The notes under the pieces are model-generated. The model was not told where the DNA came from. It saw only the letters and a program-made list of their open reading frames with translations, and did no database searches. A stretch of DNA of 64,000 nt, taken from positions 586,125 to 650,124 of the forward strand of contig SAXG01000026.1 of the NCBI GenBank assembly GCA_012932865.1. The letters run 5' to 3'. The stretch comes from Amylostereum areolatum. Its lineage: Eukaryota; Basidiomycota; Agaricomycetes; Russulales; Stereaceae. Of the stretch, positions 31,739 to 41,887 are shown piece after piece (the stretch's first letter is position 1; every line of letters starts with the position of its first letter). The position numbers were made by a program, and so were the translations under genes.

Positions 31739-32995
31739 ATGGCTGCCCAGTGGATCCGCACCGACCCCCAACCCCCTCTCCCCGCCGAACTTGCCAACTG
31801 CACCGAAATCGGTGGAACATGGAACATTGTCATCGGCCAAACTGGCTCTCCCATCCAACACATGAATAACGGCACCGACGATGCCTGGCTCATGGAAGTA
31901 AATGGCCAATGGGTCGCCATCCCTGCCGTGCTTGTTGCTGCCCTCAACCTGCCACCCCCCACCGTCAACGTCACGGCCCCCCCCATCACCGTCAACCCCC
32001 CTGCGGTCACGGTTAGTGCCCCAGCCGCCGCCGCCGCCAGACCCCCCCGAAAGAAAGTCCACGCGAAAACTCCTGAAGGCTTCTCTGGGAAACGAGAGGA
32101 CTTCAATGACTGGATGCGGTCGTGCGAGGAATACATGCGAGCCGCTGAGGATGACCTCGTGACGGACAAGGACAAAGTCCTCTTCATTCTCACCTACATG
32201 ACGGGGGAGGCAGCACGCACCTGGAAGGCCGAGTATGAGGATGCACACTTGGCCAATGGAGCCATGGTCGCCTGGGTGGACTTCCACAAAGCACTCAAAG
32301 GGGCCTTCACCGACGTCAATGAGCAGCACCGTGCCGCAGTCGAACTGGACGGGTTCAAACAGACGAAGGGTACCACTGCCCATGAATACTTCGCCAAGTT
32401 CGAGCAACTCGCAAGGAAGGCAGGATACTCCACGGCGCAGGACCCTATCCACCTCATGCAGCTGCTCAAACACAACGTCTACTATCGGACCATCGACTCC
32501 ATCTACGACAGCGGTCACGTTCCTCAGAGATATGAGGACCTCAAAGAGCGCATCATCCTGATCGACGGTCTACGACAGGAGCGGGAGGACCTTAAGACCC
32601 AGCGCAGTGGACCCGCGCAGAACCAAAAACCCAAAGGACAAGGATCGACCAATGGGCAACAAGGGGGGCAGGTCCCATGGCGCCGCGATGGAACCGGCAC
32701 GGTGCACGGTGGCAAAGGTCAGCCAATGGACGTCAACCGTGTCGACATCAAGGGGCGATGCTTCCGCTGCGGACAGAATGGCCACCAGGTGCGGGACTGC
32801 AGGGTGGACGTGAAGAACATCCGAGACATGTGGGGGAGGGACCGGTACACGGAACCACCAAAGCGGGAGGCTCGAGCACAGACGTTCGAGACGCCCACCG
32901 CCTGGGCTAGGAGCCTGTCGGCCGAAGATCGGAAAAGCGTGATGGACGCGCTTCAAGCTCAGCCGAAGGTGGAGGAGAAGAAGGAGGGTTTTTGA
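31739..32995 (+). CDS. gag: Family A Gag, copy A2
   Basis: 418 codons from MAAQW. Pro-rich linker at residues about 60-100; capsid-like helical region at about 105-270 (KTPEGFSGKREDFNDWMR, EYFAKFEQLARKAGYST, LMQLLKHNVYYRTIDSIYD); CCHC knuckle at about 340-353 (CFRCGQNGHQVRDC). Gag forms the cytoplasmic particle and packages RNA. In A1 the frame extends upstream of this methionine, so the natural N terminus may be longer and this start may only reflect the A2 deletion. It ends at TGA 32993-32995, immediately after the GGGTTTT heptamer. Confidence 0.88.
   Translation: MAAQWIRTDPQPPLPAELANCTEIGGTWNIVIGQTGSPIQHMNNGTDDAWLMEVNGQWVAIPAVLVAALNLPPPTVNVTAPPITVNPPAVTVSAPAAAAARPPRKKVHAKTPEGFSGKREDFNDWMRSCEEYMRAAEDDLVTDKDKVLFILTYMTGEAARTWKAEYEDAHLANGAMVAWVDFHKALKGAFTDVNEQHRAAVELDGFKQTKGTTAHEYFAKFEQLARKAGYSTAQDPIHLMQLLKHNVYYRTIDSIYDSGHVPQRYEDLKERIILIDGLRQEREDLKTQRSGPAQNQKPKGQGSTNGQQGGQVPWRRDGTGTVHGGKGQPMDVNRVDIKGRCFRCGQNGHQVRDCRVDVKNIRDMWGRDRYTEPPKREARAQTFETPTAWARSLSAEDRKSVMDALQAQPKVEEKKEGF
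32986..32992 (+). promoter_or_regulatory. Putative -1 ribosomal frameshift site GGGTTTT (A2)
   Basis: In the Gag frame the codons read GAG GGT TTT TGA, so G GGT TTT fits the X XXY YYZ rule and a -1 shift enters the Pol frame (GGG TTT TTG AGG). The heptamer touches the stop codon and is conserved in A1. Whether a downstream RNA structure exists was not tested. Confidence 0.5.
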
Positions 32996-33006
32996 GGGGG
33001 CTGACG

Positions 33007-36000
33007 ATGTACACGGCATCTGAAGCCCAAGTTTCTGTCTCTCGCTCATCTGATTTTGTGGCGCCTCGGTGGCCTGGTTCTCGTTTACATATGCGCATTG
33101 CTGATTCGGACTGTACTACTACGGGGGATATCCCCATTATGACTTCTCTTACGGACTCTATCGGTACGGGCACGCGTCCCGTTGTTATTTTAGATACTCA
33201 GGCTTCGATTTGTGAGCCTTCGGCTTTGGATATGGCTTCGGTTTCGGCTTCAGTTTTGGATACGGCTTTGGATACAGACTCGGTTTTGGATATGGACCCT
33301 GTGAAGTCAGGGACAACGCCGTGCGATGGAAGGGGCACGGCGCCCAAATCATGTTATATGGCACCTGGAACGGCTCAATGGACGCTTCGTCGCTTAAGGG
33401 AAGACACACCCGAAAGTGCGATTGCAATCCTTCGCATCTGGACACACCACCGACGCCGTGACGAGGCTACTTATGAAGCCATCAAGGAAATAACTGGCAT
33501 GGGAGACGAGTTAGCATGTCAATCTCTACTAGAGCTCGCCACTCCTATGCAGTTCATACGCTCCTCCAGCGCCAAGGAACAAACGGTCATTCCCACACAA
33601 CTGGTGGTAAATTCCAAGCGCATTGTCAAAGCTCTCGCACTCCTGGACAGTGGTTGCACTGGCTCGTGTATCAACACGAAGTTTGTGCAGGAAAATCACA
33701 TCCCCACGCGACGGACCTGCTCGCCCAATCCCAGTACGAAATGCAGACGGCACTCTCAACACAGGAGGTCCCATCACGGAATATGTCACACTTCGCCTAA
33801 ATATTCAAGACCATGAAGAAAACATTGACCTGGCGGTCTCCAATCTAGGAGATACGGACCTTTTCATTGGACATGAGTGGCTAAAGAAGCACAACCCTCA
33901 CATCGACTGGAAATCCGGGTCAATTGAATTCGACCGATGCCCTATCAGCTGCTCTCGTCCCCCTCCCCTCCTCAATATCGATGATGATGAAGAGGAGGAG
34001 GAAGAGCCAGTCCACATGGAAAAAGACGAGCAGCTGTTTGCCTTCGACTGGGATGGCTACAAAGCGACATACCACATCCGGACCCATGCATCGGACATTG
34101 CAATTGAAGAGCACGCTAAGAAAAAGGAACAGACCTTCTCTGAGCGAGTCCCAACGGCGTACCACGAATTCAAGGACATCTTTGACAAAGACGACTTCGA
34201 CAAGCTCCCTGAGCGACGCCCATGGGACCACGCCATTGAGCTCACTCCTAACTTCAAACCGGTCGATTGCAAAGTTTACCCCCTCACATTGGACGAGCAG
34301 AAGCAACTGGACGCCTTTTTGGAAGAGAACCTGAGATCTGGCCGGATCCAACCGTCCAAATCACCCATGGCCTCCCCATTCTTCTTCATCAAGAAAAAAG
34401 ATGGCTCGCTACGTCCTGTGCAGGACTATCGAAAGCTCAATGAGATGACAATAAAGAACCGTTACCCGCTCCCGCTCATCCAAGAGTTGGTTGACAAACT
34501 TAAAGGAGCACGGCACTTTACCAAGCTCGATGTCCGATGGGGGTACAACAATGTTCGGATTAAAGAAGGGGACGAGTGGAAAGCTGCATTCCGCACGAAC
34601 AAAGGTCTCTACGAGCCTACGGTCATGTTCTTTGGACTCACCAACTCCCCGTCTACGTTCCAAGCCATGATGAATGACCTGTTCAAAGACTTGATCCATC
34701 AAGGAGTCGTGGTCGTCTATTTGGACGACATCCTCATCTTCACACATACGCTAGAAGAACATCGTCGGATAGTCAAGGAGGTCCTTCGGATCCTGCGAGA
34801 AAACAAACTCTATCTGAAGCCAGAAAAGTGCGAGTTTGAGAAGGCAGAAATCGAATACCTGGGCATGATTGTCGGCGGAGGAAGGGTTCGCATGGATCCA
34901 GCAAAGGTCGCGGCAATCACCAATTGGCCAGCCCCCAAAACAAAGAAACAACTTCAATCGTTTTTGGGCTTTTGCAACTTCTACCGTCGCTTTATCAAGG
35001 ACTTCAGCGGCATTGCTCACCCAATGACTAAACTCACTGGGAAGACGGAATGGGTCTGGGACACCCCACAGCAGGAGGCTTTTGAGGAACTCAAGCGACG
35101 TATAACATCGCAGCCAGTTCTAGCAATCCCTACAGACGATGGGCAGTTCCGTGTTGAGGCGGACTCCTCTGACTATGCCACGGGCGCGGTACTTTCGCAA
35201 CAACAGGACAATGGCAAATGGCACCCGGTCGCCTTCCTCTCAAAGTCCCTCAGCGAAGCTGAGAGGAACTATGAGATTTATGACAAGGAATTACTGGCTA
35301 TCATGACGGCGCTAGAGGAATGGAGACAATACCTCATGGGGGCACGACAGGAGTTTGAAATCTGGTCGGATCATCGCAATCTCACGTACTTCCGCAAGGC
35401 GCAGAAGCTAAATCGGAGACAAGCACGATGGTTAACGGAGCTACAAGAGTATCATTGTACGCTACTCCACAAGCCTGGCAAAACAATGGGTAAACCCGAT
35501 GCTATTTCCCGACTAGCGGGCCTTGAGAAGGGGGAGAAAGACAATGAAAACATTGTCCTCCTGAAACCAGAACTCTTTCGCGCCCTCAACCATGCAGGAA
35601 TTATAACCAATGGACCTGACAATGTCTTCATTGAGCGGATTCAGGAGGCTACCTTGCTCCGAGACCATGCAGTAGAACGCGCCTTAGCACTCAAAGTGAA
35701 GGGATGGCTGGAACACGCAGATGGAACAATCACCTGGCAACACAGACTCTATGTCCCAAGAGACAAAGGACTCCGTGCAGACATCATCCAAGCTCATCAT
35801 GACGGCCCGCTTGTCGGTCATCCAGGACGATACAAGACCCATGAGCTCATCACGCGCAACTACTGGTGGCCTGCCATTAGAGACGATGTCCGGAAATATG
35901 TTGAAGGATGTGAGACCTGCCAACGTACCAAGATTAGACATGATCGTATTGCCGCTCCACTCCACCCACACGACCCGCCACAAGCGCCTTGGGAGCATGT

Positions 36001-37168
36001 ATCCATCGACTTTGTCATGCCGCTCCCAGTCTCGGATAGAAAAGACGCCATCTGCAATGTGAACTGCATGGGTACCAAGCAGGTTGTATTCTGGGCCACG
36101 ACCAAAGACCTAACGGAGGACGAACTCGCCTTCGAGTACCTACGCGAGGTGGTCCCCCATCATGGAATTCCTAGAAAGATCGTCAGCGACCGTGGCAGCG
36201 TGTTTGTCTCCAAATTCACCACGGCATTGTTCCAACTGTTAGGCATTGAAGGGAACCCGTCCACGGCGTATCACCCTCAGACGGACGGACAGACCGAACG
36301 CTCCAACATGACCATGGAAAACTACCTCCGCATCTTCGTCAATCAACGACAGGACAATTGGACACGTTACCTCCCACTTGCCATGACTGCGCTCAACAAC
36401 ATGGTCCATAGTTCGATTGGGATGTCTCCCAACTTTGCCAACTATGGTCGGGAACTCTACCTGGGGACAAACCCTCGACGTGAAACAGACAACCCATCGG
36501 CGAACGAGTTTGCACAACGCATGCGAGACATCTATGAGGAAGCCCGCTCTGCGCTAAAGGCAGCACAGGACGATCAAAAACGCTTTTACGATCGCAAGAA
36601 GGACGAACCAATAGATTACAAAATTGGCGACTTCGTCTGGCTGGAAGCCAAGACCAGAGATGGCCAAACCGTAATCAAAACGGCACGTCCTATGCAAAAG
36701 CTAGATGACAAGCGCTTTGGTCCTTTCGAAATCCTGGAGAAAGTCGGAGCATCGGCTTACAAGCTTCGCCTCCCTACATCCTGGTCACGAAAACATCCGG
36801 TCTTCAACGAGTCCCTCCTATCTCCACACAACGGTCCCGCCTTTGACAATCAGAAAGCACCTACACCTCCACCGCCAGAGTTAGTCCAAGGAGAGGAAGT
36901 CTATGAGGTCGAAAAGATTATAGACTCCAAGAAGGTTGGTCGCGGCTTCAAGTACCTCGTCAAATGGAAAGGCTACCCAGACAATGACAATACTTGGGAG
37001 CCTCTCACCAATCTCCAGAATGCCAAGAAACGCATTGACGACTTCCACCGTGAACATCCGGGTGCCCCGAAACCTGCACGCCTTAATCGCTGGAAACTCC
37101 TGTCGGAGGAAGAAACTGGATCTGATTACGACGAGGACGTCGAATCTAAGGAAGGGGTGATGTCATGA
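33007..37168 (+). pseudogene. pol: Family A Pol polyprotein, copy A2 (one frameshift)
   Basis: Frame one runs 33007-33816 and holds the protease (LALLDSGCTGS near 33640). An extra C near 33716 moves the reading frame to the 1181-codon ORF ending at 37168. In that ORF: RT with [15 protein letters not shown] (about 34390) and intact YLDDILIF (about 34720); RNase H with EADSSDYATGAVLS and YEIYDKELLAI (35150-35300); integrase finger HHDGPLVGHPG...CETC (35795-35925); DDE residues in SIDFVMP, VSDRGSVF and QTDGQTERSN (36005-36300); GPY/F-type segment RFGPFEILEKV; chromodomain YEVEKIIDSKKVG...YLVKWKGYPDNDNTW (36900-37000). The stop TGA lies 6-8 nt inside the 3' LTR. One base separates it from an apparently complete enzyme set. 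Confidence 0.93.
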
Positions 37169-37617
37169 ACGGTCTATAATTTTCTTTTTACTTTACATCG
37201 GTTACACGCTTTAGGACTTATCGACTTATCACCGGTCCGGCTCCACCTTGGCCCGGACCCGGCTCATCTATATCCCGCCCGGACCCACGTGACTCATCTC
37301 GGTCCGGGTCTGACTCCTTTCTCTTGACTCATGCTGTACGATACTGACTCATGCTGTGCTCTTTTACATACGACTGCTTACTTATACTTGGTCTGCTTAC
37401 TGATCGCCGTGTATTGGTTGCTTACCTAAGTCTCTCTCCTCTTGTGTATATAAGGCTCACTCTCGCTGTACATATTCCTTATCTCGAGCTAGTCAATTCT
37501 ACCGACTTTGCTTGCTTTCCCTTGTCTGTCGCCGTGTCTGATCGGCTCCCCTCTGTCGTCCTCTTCCTCTGTCAGCTTTGTCGTAACTTGGTGCTGTCGC
37601 ACTAGTCGTTTCTGACA
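37161..37617 (+). repeat. 3' LTR of A2
   Basis: 457 bp, preceded by the purine tract GGAAGGGGTGA. Roughly 95 percent identical to the 5' LTR, with mostly C/T transitions. Followed directly by family C Gag sequence. Confidence 0.95.
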
Positions 37618-37929
37618 AACGGAAACAAAGGAAACGTTACCACCGCCAGAGCCGCTCAGACCGGAAACAACGGCCGAAACTTCAGACGCCTTACCCCACA
37701 AGAACGTACCGAACTCCAGAAATCAGGATCATGCTTCTATTGCCGGAAGCCAGGACATATCTCCAGGAACTTCCCAGAGAAACGTACCCAAACAACGATC
37801 AATGCACGAACGGCGAATCTGACAGAAGAAGAATCCCCGATTGAGCAGATCACCAAGCTTGTAAACAAGATGGACAGTGAAATGTTCGCACGCACTGCCA
37901 ACATGTTCAAAGACAATCAGAGTTTTTGA
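37618..37929 (+). pseudogene. gag: Family C Gag C terminus with altered zinc knuckle
   Basis: About 103 codons to TGA 37927-37929. The Asn/Arg-rich segment (TPQERTELQKSGSCFYC) leads into the knuckle CFYCRKPGHISRNF, in which the fourth zinc ligand is Phe rather than Cys (TTC for TGC). The end reads AAT CAG AGT TTT TGA and Pol opens in the -1 frame, much as in family A but without a canonical slippery heptamer. The N-terminal part was replaced by A2. Confidence 0.8.
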
Positions 37930-40900
37930 ATCGTCCTTCAACAGCGGCAGTTGAAAGGACACAGACAATGAACTTTTCAAATCAATCTCCTGTGCAGGAA
38001 ACAAGAGATGACGTAAATAGAACAGTGTATATAAGGTCATACCAAGATGGAGCAACGCACGCTCCATCAATTCATATACCTGTTATGTTTCATGGAAAGT
38101 TCCGTAAAGCCGCAGCAAAAGCGCTATTGGATAGCGGAGCAAGCAGCACTCTGATCCATCCAGATTTCGTACGAAAACACAAGATGAATCTGATCCAGCT
38201 TAAGAAACCAATACCGATATACAATGTCGACGGATCTCGAAACACTCTGGGAGAGATCAAACAGAAGGTATACCTTCCGATGACAATGGAAGGAATCAAC
38301 GGAGAAATTCACCGCGAAAGCCTAGGACTATTCGTCACAGCCCTAGGAGGAGACGAAGTAATATTAGGAACCCCTTGGCTTAAAAAACACAACCCTAGCA
38401 TCGATTGGAGAAAGAGACAGATTACACTACAGACATGTCCAGGTACGTGCTCCACTACGAGTAAAACAATGACCGTCCAAGGAAAGGACGAACCCTTCCT
38501 ACCATCATTCGAAGAACAGAAGGCAAACCATCAAGCAATGATAGAGGAACAAGAAGATTCCGAAATCGATTCCGATCTCATCGAGATCAAGACGATCAGA
38601 ACGTTCTATGGGAAAACTAACATAGAAGCAATACCAGTTGCAGAAGAAACGAACGAAACCAGTACCTGGATAACCGCGAGAGCAACTAAAGCACAAGAAC
38701 TCGCAGAAAGGGCAGCCATGGGAGAGAAGAAAAAGACACTCGATGAGATGATTCCACCCAGCTACAAACAGTATCAAAGGGTGTTCGAAAAGAAAGCGTC
38801 GGAACGCTTCCCAATCAGTAGACCTTGGGATCACGCGATAGACCTGACCGAAGGATGGAAACCTCGAATTGCAAATTGTATCCAATGACGGTGCCAGAAC
38901 GGGGGGAATTAGACACGTTTGTAGATGAACATCTACGAAAAGGATACATCCGAGAATCAAAATCGGAGATATCGTCGCCCTTCTTTTTCATCAAAAAGAA
39001 AGATGGATCTCTTCGACCAGTACAGGACTATCGTTATCTCAACTCCATCAAACGAATACCCGATCCCACTCATCTCAGATCTCATCGACAAACTCAAAGA
39101 TGCTAAGATCTTCTCAAAGCTCGATCTCCGATGGGGATACAACAATGTTCGAATCAAAGAAGGAGATCAATGGAAAGCCGCGTTCAAAACGAACAGAGGC
39201 CTGTTCGAACCAATGGTGATGTTCTTCGGACTAACCAACTCACCCGCAACATTCCAAGCAATGATGAACGCACTATTCAAAGGATTAATAGACACAGGAA
39301 AGGTAGTGGTATACATGGACGATATATTGATATTCACAGAAACACTCGACGAACATAGAAGACTGATGAAAGAAGCCCTTCAAATTCTGGAACGGAACGA
39401 TCTGTTCCTGAAACCAGAAAAGTGCTTCTTCGAACAATCATCAATCGAGTACCTAGGAGTGATAATCACGCACAACAAGGTACAGATGGATCCGATCAAG
39501 GTTCAAGGACTATCGGAATGGCCTACACCGAGGAAAGTAAAAGAAGTCCAATCGTTCCTCGGATTTGGAAACTTCTATCGACGTTTCATCAAAGATTATT
39601 CTAAGATCGCAAGACCACTATTCCAACTCACGAAGAAGGACCATGACTGGAACTGGACGACCGAATGTGAAAACACCTTCAACAGACTGAAACATGAGTT
39701 CACGTCGTCCCCGGTCTTAATTATGCCTGACGAGAACAAACCGTTTTGTATAGAAAGCGATGCCTCGGACTTCGCATACGGGGCTATCCTATCACAACCG
39801 GATGAAACCGAAAGATGGCATCCGGTCGCGTACCTGTCCAAATCATTGTCACCGGCGGAACAGAATTACGAAATATACGACAAAGAACTCTAGGGAGTAG
39901 TAAAAGCCCTAGAGCACTGGCGACACTACCTAGAAGGAGCGAACTACAAAATTGAAATCTGGACAGACCATAAGAATCTAGAATACTTTACAACAGCTCA
40001 GAAGCTCAATCGACGACAAGCACGATGGAGCTTATACCTGTCCCGATTCGACTACACCCTGGTGCACAAACCAGGAAGTACAAATAAAGCGGACGGACTT
40101 TCTAGAAGATCAGACCATAAAGAAGACATTCCAGATAACAACGAACGGATCTTGCTCCACCCTTCGATATTCAAGGCGAGAGCCACCGGAAGGGGAACTG
40201 TTGAAGCAATTGGAGATAAAGAGCTTCTCAGAGAACTAAGGAACTTCTCACACCTGGATGATGAAGTTTGGACAGCGTTGGATACGATCAAAAAATCAGG
40301 ACCACGTACCCTTGCAAAAGGAATCGAAGATTGGAACTTCGAGAACAATCTGATCATCAGAAAAGGAAAGATCTACGTACCACAGAATCTCGGACTGAGA
40401 CGCATGATCCTGAAATCGCATCATGATCTCCAAACGATTGGACATCCAGGAGAGATGAAAACCCTAGAACTGGTACAGAGAAACTTTTGGTGGCCGAAGA
40501 TGATTTCCTTCGTAAAAAGCTATGTCCAAGGATGTCCCGTATGCCAATCAACAAAAAATGTCACGCATCCGGCAAAACATCCACTACAACCTACGGAAAT
40601 ACCAGAACGACCATGGGAAACAATCACATCAGATTTCATCACAGATCTTCCGATCTCCAACGGATTTGATTCGATCAACGTAGTCGTCGACAGGTTCACC
40701 AAGACCGCAGTATTCACACCGTGCCTAAAGACGATCAACGCAGAAGAAACAGCTGATCTTCTGATCGACAATGTTTACAGACGATTTGGACTATGGAAAA
40801 GAATGATATCGGACAGAGGCCCTCAATTCGCATCCAAAGTATTCCAATCCATCTGCGAAAGTCTCGGAGTTATCTCGTCGCTCAGTACAGCGTATCATCC

Positions 40901-41808
40901 CCAAACGGATGGCGAAACAGAGAGAGTGAATCAAGAGTTAGAACAATATCTTCGAGCATTCTGCAACGGAGATCAAACGAATTAGGCAAAACTTCTACCA
41001 AAAGCGGAATTTGCACACAATATAAGACAACATTCAGCTACGAAAGCTTCCCCATTTGAACTCCTACACGGGTATCAACCGGTTTTCAACCCGGCAATAC
41101 CAACCGATCCGCGAATACCGACGGCCGAAGAAAGAATAAAGAACTTTAAGGAAGCATGGGACAATGCAGAAGCAAGTCTGGAAATAGCTGCCAAATTAAT
41201 GAAGATGCAGCATGATCAAACATTCACACTGAGAGATCAACTCAAACAGGGTGATCAAGTATGGTTAGATGGGAAAAATCTTAACACGGTATACCCAAAA
41301 ACTAAACTAGCACCAAAGCGATTTGGCCCATTCAAAATTGAAAAGGTAATAGGACCAGTAACCTATCGCTTAGAACTACCGGCAAAGTTGAAAATACATC
41401 CGGTATTTCACGCGGCACTATTAATTCCGTTCAAAGAAACAGAACAATATGGAGAAGCTTACGAAAAAACCGCCTCCGGAACTAGTAAACGATGAAGAAC
41501 TCTATGAACTAGAAACAATAATAGCATCGAAACTAGACAAACGATATTCCGAACCATTACATTATTTCGTAAAATGGAAAGGCTACCCAGACTCCGGTAA
41601 CACATGGGAACCAGCATCTAATCTCGAAAGATCAAAAGATGTGATCGCAGAGTTCCACCAGAATAACCCCAAGGCACCGAAGTTGCCACCACAGCCAATC
41701 AAGGATACCAACACAGAAGCTACTGATCAGGACGAGATCGCTGTAGCACAACAAGAGCAGAGGCCAACGCGACGAAAGAAACGCAAGGCGAAAGCAAAAC
41801 ATTGGTGA
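37926..41808 (+). pseudogene. pol: Family C Pol polyprotein, decayed
   Basis: Protease ALLDSGASSTLIH (about 38125); [17 protein letters not shown] (about 38985) and VVYMDDILIF (about 39305); RNase H CIESDASDFAYGAILS and NYEIYDKEL (39745-39890); integrase finger HHDLQTIGHPG...CPVC (40420-40545); core TSDFITDLP, MISDRGPQF, QTDGETERVN; chromodomain YELETIIASK...YFVKWKGYPDSGNTW (41497-41610). Frame breaks occur near 38880, 39030 and 41460, with TAG stops at about 39892 and 40983. The last exon ends in a Lys/Arg-rich tail (RPTRRKKRKAKAKHW). Codons favour A, unlike families A and B. Confidence 0.9.
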
Positions 41809-41843
41809 AACTCAACGCCATTCAGGCGAATGCACTGCCAACA

Positions 41844-41854
41844 AGAGGGGGATA
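41844..41854 (+). promoter_or_regulatory. Internal purine tract, copy of the 3' polypurine tract
   Basis: AGAGGGGGATA lies 36 nt after the Pol stop. The identical 11-mer is at 44941-44951, two bases before the 3' LTR. In this class the tract before the LTR primes plus-strand DNA. The inner copy sits where the LTR would normally start, so the accessory module lies between two tracts. Confidence 0.55.
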
Positions 41855-41887
41855 AAAACCCTACGGATTCAACGAGACAGATCACCA

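Larger units (their letters stand above)
30103..37617 (+). mobile_element. Ty3/Gypsy chromovirus, family A copy A2 (best preserved)
   Basis: A 7.5 kb plus-strand element, LTRs 30103-30560 and 37161-37617. It carries the first ORF, Gag and a nearly complete Pol. Only two frame errors are visible: one lost base near 31718 before Gag and one extra base near 33716 in the protease. RT, RNase H, integrase and chromodomain are intact over 1100 codons. The LTRs differ at about 20 of 458 sites, and the flanks CAAGG and AACGG are not a target duplication, so the two ends may come from different insertions. The right flank is family C Gag. Confidence 0.95.

Noticed and set aside
31508..32518. 336-codon antisense ORF across family A Gag
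   Set aside because: It is a shadow of Gag; there is no independent start region and no motifs, and the sense frame carries the CCHC knuckle.
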